DNA from: Candidatus Gastranaerophilales bacterium | GTDB taxonomy: Bacteria; Cyanobacteriota; Vampirovibrionia; Gastranaerophilales; Gastranaerophilaceae | Direction of reading: 5' to 3' | Length of the DNA stretch: 64,000 nucleotides | Assembly (NCBI GenBank): GCA_944323285.1 | Contig: CALURV010000028.1 | Location: 1 to 64,000 of the forward strand | In this document: piece after piece, positions 61,745-64,000 of the stretch | Layout: each line of letters starts with the position of its first letter | Numbering within the stretch: position 1 is the first letter of the stretch | Position numbers and translations under genes: made by a program | Notes under the pieces: model-generated | The model's database searches: none | Told to the model about the DNA's origin: nothing | What the model saw: only the letters and a program-made list of their open reading frames with translations

Positions 61745-62614
61745 ATGTTAGTGAAAAAAATATTTTCAACCTTTTTAATAATATTTTTATTTTCATTAAA
61801 AGCTGAAGCTATAAAAATCGGATTACAAACAAATGTAAAGGAAATAAAATTAGCCTCTTCAGTTTCTGCTGAAATTTATGATTCATTGCAAAACAAATTA
61901 CTCTATGAAATAAGACCTATGAAAGTTTATGAATTCAGACCATCAGGTAGAGAATTAACTGTTATTATAAATAGAAAACCAGTAGGATTAGGCACAAATC
62001 AAATTACAATAAGAACTAAACAACCTGGTTTTTTATGTTCAAAAAGAGCTTGGTACAGAGGTAATTTTGTAATTAATAATTGGGGAAATTCCCTTACTCT
62101 TATTAATGATGTTCAATTAGAAGAATATCTAAAAGGTGTTGTACCTTCAGAAATGCCATCGAAATGGAACCCAGAGGCTTTAAAAGCTCAAGCCATTGCT
62201 GCAAGAAGTTATGCAGTCGCAACAAAAACCGCAGGGAAACATGCATCTAAAGGATATGATCTTGTTGATACTACTGCAGATCAGGCTTATGGCGGAGCAA
62301 GTGCAGAGAAATATTCAACTTCTAAAGCTGTAGATGATACAAAAGGTATTGTTTTAGTACAAAACAGTAAAGTTATTCCAACATATTATCACGCAAGTTC
62401 AGGCGGTCAGACTAAAGTATGGAGTTCAGGTAGTTCTTTTCTTCAATCTGTTCCTTCTTTCGATGAAGGAACCAAGAAAAACGGCCACGGTGTAGGTATG
62501 AGCCAACACGGTGCAAACAACCTTGCTGCGCAAGGCTATAATGCTTATCAAATTCTAAATTACTTCTATAAAGATTTTAAATTCGCAAAATTAAGCGAAA
62601 ATTGGGATCTATAA
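61745..62614 (+). CDS. SpoIID/LytB-type protein, shortened
   Basis: A 289-residue secreted protein (signal peptide ends near AEA). VQLEEYLKGVVPSEMPSKWNPEALKAQAIAARSYAVA, ADQAYGGASAE and PTYYHASSGGQTKVW are the SpoIID core, which cuts denuded glycan in peptidoglycan. After SVPSFDEGTKKN it jumps directly to GHGVGMSQHGANNLAAQGYNAYQIL. Family members usually have some 60-100 residues between these points, so a middle segment is missing here. It is divergent from the flagellar cluster. Confidence 0.85.
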   Translation: MLVKKIFSTFLIIFLFSLKAEAIKIGLQTNVKEIKLASSVSAEIYDSLQNKLLYEIRPMKVYEFRPSGRELTVIINRKPVGLGTNQITIRTKQPGFLCSKRAWYRGNFVINNWGNSLTLINDVQLEEYLKGVVPSEMPSKWNPEALKAQAIAARSYAVATKTAGKHASKGYDLVDTTADQAYGGASAEKYSTSKAVDDTKGIVLVQNSKVIPTYYHASSGGQTKVWSSGSSFLQSVPSFDEGTKKNGHGVGMSQHGANNLAAQGYNAYQILNYFYKDFKFAKLSENWDL

Positions 62615-62654
62615 TGTTTATAGTGATTTTTTCCCAAGACTTACTACTATCTTA

Positions 62655-62984
62655 TTATTTTTGTTTTCTTAATTCTTCAGGAATATATTTTGTCCAATCT
62701 TTTTCTAACTTATCAATAAAATGATGCGCATCTAATACATCATCATAACTTATTGGTAAAGGACAATCTTGAATAGTAAGAGCATCATCTTCTTTCTTGA
62801 CAGATATTGAACTTGTTCCTAATAATGCAAGTCCAAAACTCTTACCACACTCTGAACATATTATTTGTAATACCAATAAATCTTTTTCTTCTCGTTTTAT
62901 AAATATAGATTTTTCATCAAAATCATGCCCGCATACACTGCAGCATAACCCTGAAAATAACTTTTCTAATTTTGTTTTATCCAT
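62655..62984 (-). CDS. Small zinc-ribbon-like protein
   Basis: A 109-residue protein with two Cys pairs, LCCSVCGHDF and ICSECGKSFG, separated by about 25 residues, which suits a single zinc ribbon. The rest is mixed alpha/beta with an acidic C-terminal helix (YDDVLDAHHFIDKLEKDWTKYI). It resembles small regulators or chaperone accessories; family is not recognised. GAGGAAAT precedes the ATG. Confidence 0.6.
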   Translation of the reverse strand: MDKTKLEKLFSGLCCSVCGHDFDEKSIFIKREEKDLLVLQIICSECGKSFGLALLGTSSISVKKEDDALTIQDCPLPISYDDVLDAHHFIDKLEKDWTKYIPEELRKQK

Positions 62985-63071
62985 ATTTCCTCTATTATAT
63001 CTTAATGTTTAAAAAATAGTATATTTGGGTACTGTACTTGTGTGTAGTTATTAAAAAAAGGAATCTGTGTT

Positions 63072-63167
63072 ATGGACGGTCTCTATTTACTTTTGTTCGG
63101 TGCTCTAATGTATTTTCTATTGATTGCTCTTCCATCTATTCTTGAAAGACACGGAAATGTTCATTAG
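63072..63167 (+). CDS. 31-residue putative membrane peptide
   Basis: ATG to TAG gives a 31-residue product with a hydrophobic helix (YLLLFGALMYFLLIALPSIL) and a charged tail (ERHGNVH). AAAAAGGA lies about 9 bases upstream and a strong terminator about 20 bases downstream, so it is an isolated short transcription unit. It is too short for family assignment; small helper subunits are one possibility. Confidence 0.5.
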   Translation: MDGLYLLLFGALMYFLLIALPSILERHGNVH

Positions 63168-63187
63168 TTAAAACCAATTTTTTAAAC

Positions 63188-63215
63188 AGAACACGGCTTA
63201 CTTAAGTCGTGTTCT
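63188..63215 (+). terminator. Rho-independent terminator after the small peptide gene
   Basis: AGAACACGGCTTA and TAAGTCGTGTTCT form a 13-bp stem (one G-T pair) with a CT loop, followed by TGTTTT. Confidence 0.85.
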
Positions 63216-63286
63216 TGTTTTATCAACCTCCAAAAATCCTTACTACCTTATCTATTTAGACCACTTTTCTAAAAAAATGTTCCAAC

Positions 63287-64000
63287 TTATTTTTCTTCCC
63301 ACACACTACCATCTTTTGTATCTTTTAATATAATAGATATTTTATCAAGCAATGTTCTTATTTTGTCAGCTAAATTCCAATTTTTTTCTTTTCTTGCCAT
63401 ATTTCTATATTCTATAATTTTTTCCATAAGTAAAAAAGCACTTAATGATTTATCTTCTTCCGTAAGAAAATCCATTTCTTTAAGAATTTGATTCAAACGT
63501 TTTTGAAGTTCTTCTTCTGTAAGTTTCTCTTTTTCAATTTTAAAGCCCAACACTTGTGTTAACTTCATTATTACAGCAACACATCTTTTTGCTTCTTTTT
63601 TATCACTTTCATTTTTTGCTTTATTAGCTTTTGTTACCGTATCAAAAATCACAGCAAGTGCTTTTGATGTATTAAAATCATTATTCATTGCTTCTTTAAA
63701 TTGATTTATTTCCTCTGATGTTGATATATCAGAAATTTCTTCTTCTCCTATATATTTTAATAATTCATTTACAGAATTTTGAATTCTTTTCCATCCTGAT
63801 CTTGCACCTTCAAGTGCAATATCTGAAAATTCAACAGGCATTCTATAATGATTTGTAAGAATAAATAGTCTAATCGTATTTGCATCATAATTAGAAAGCA
63901 AATCACCTATAGTAACAAAATTCTTTAATGATTTAGACATCTTTTCTTTATTTATAGTTACAAATCCATTATGAAGCCAATAATTAACAAATTTACAACT
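63287..64000 (-). CDS. cysS: Cysteinyl-tRNA synthetase, C-terminal part
   Basis: The gene enters from the right edge; only about 238 C-terminal residues are visible. VNYWLHNGFVTINKEKMSKSLKNFVTIGDLL contains the KMSKS loop of class I synthetases in the CysRS context. ALEGARSGWKRIQNSVNEL and NNDFNTSKALAVIFDTV form the DALR-like helical domain. It charges tRNA-Cys. The catalytic HIGH end is outside the window. Confidence 0.95.
   Translation of the reverse strand, partial: SCKFVNYWLHNGFVTINKEKMSKSLKNFVTIGDLLSNYDANTIRLFILTNHYRMPVEFSDIALEGARSGWKRIQNSVNELLKYIGEEEISDISTSEEINQFKEAMNNDFNTSKALAVIFDTVTKANKAKNESDKKEAKRCVAVIMKLTQVLGFKIEKEKLTEEELQKRLNQILKEMDFLTEEDKSLSAFLLMEKIIEYRNMARKEKNWNLADKIRTLLDKISIILKDTKDGSVWEEK

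Noticed and set aside
1-64000. tRNA, rRNA, CRISPR arrays, riboswitches and insertion sequences
   Set aside because: I read every intergenic gap for T-loop patterns, regular short repeats and transposase motifs by eye and saw none; a covariance-model search could still reveal small RNAs.

Overview
The window is a gene-dense, very AT-rich bacterial chromosome segment (GC looks close to 30% by eye, not computed) from a flagellated diderm. Diderm features are a two-partner secretion pair, a TolC-type efflux system, Kdo genes (kdsC, kdsD) and a lapA-like protein. The membrane-anchored YvcK, the flagellum and several lineage-specific proteins with an N-terminal F-x-G-like motif suggest a non-photosynthetic relative of Cyanobacteria (Gastranaerophilales/Melainabacteria). 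That assignment is inference from memory of such genomes; no 16S gene is present to settle it. I see no tRNA, rRNA, CRISPR array or insertion sequence.

Layout. 0-2.4 kb: divergent two-partner secretion genes (TpsA exoprotein cut by the left edge, TpsB transporter). 2.6-11.9 kb: accessory region with a 1,934-residue protein that carries a plausible but widely split papain-type Cys/His/Asn triad, three copies of an intergenic repeat, a beta-carbonic anhydrase, a LUD protein and a GNAT-like protein. 12.0-14.0 kb: small flagellar operon (fliJ, FliK-like, FlgE/F-like). 14.2-22.3 kb: housekeeping genes pxpA, yvcK, panB, panC, dut, secG, a DUF167 gene and a bifunctional rel. 22.3-24.0 kb: two tandem secreted paralogues that look like half TolC. 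24.1-26.0 kb: a lexA-umuC SOS operon whose operator lies inside a consensus promoter and whose transcript is predicted to be leaderless. 26.1-27.6 kb: a protein built from repeated excisionase/MerR-like HTH modules. 27.6-32.1 kb: EmrB-EmrA-MarR with a divergent TolC, separated by a perfect palindrome. 32.2-36.1 kb: yajQ, rpsL-rpsG and a membrane-anchored RTX protein whose upstream region duplicates the rpsL promoter. 36.1-42.4 kb: a broken or recoded small gene, then rluD, lspA, coaX, kdsC and kdsD. 42.5-46.5 kb: unknown proteins, including an M49-like HExxH protein. 46.5-50.7 kb: dprA, topA, aroE. 51.1-61.5 kb: the main flagellar cluster. 61.7-64 kb: a shortened SpoIID protein, small proteins and the C-terminal part of cysS.

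How genes work together. The main flagellar cluster encodes rod (FlgB, FlgC, FlgF/G, FliE), a rod-associated lytic transglycosylase, MS and switch rings (FliF, FliG) and export apparatus (FlhA, FliH, FliI). FliJ, a FliK-like protein and a hook protein sit about 38 kb away. panB, panC and coaX supply three steps toward CoA. MarR is likely to control a complete EmrAB-TolC pump from one central operator. LexA is likely to repress itself and its translesion polymerase.

Most unusual signals: the giant papain-like protein; the shared N-terminal motif in otherwise unrelated proteins; the small gene interrupted by an in-frame TAA and then a dnaX-type slippery heptamer; the dispersed intergenic repeat; and the copy of the rpsL promoter placed upstream of the RTX gene.
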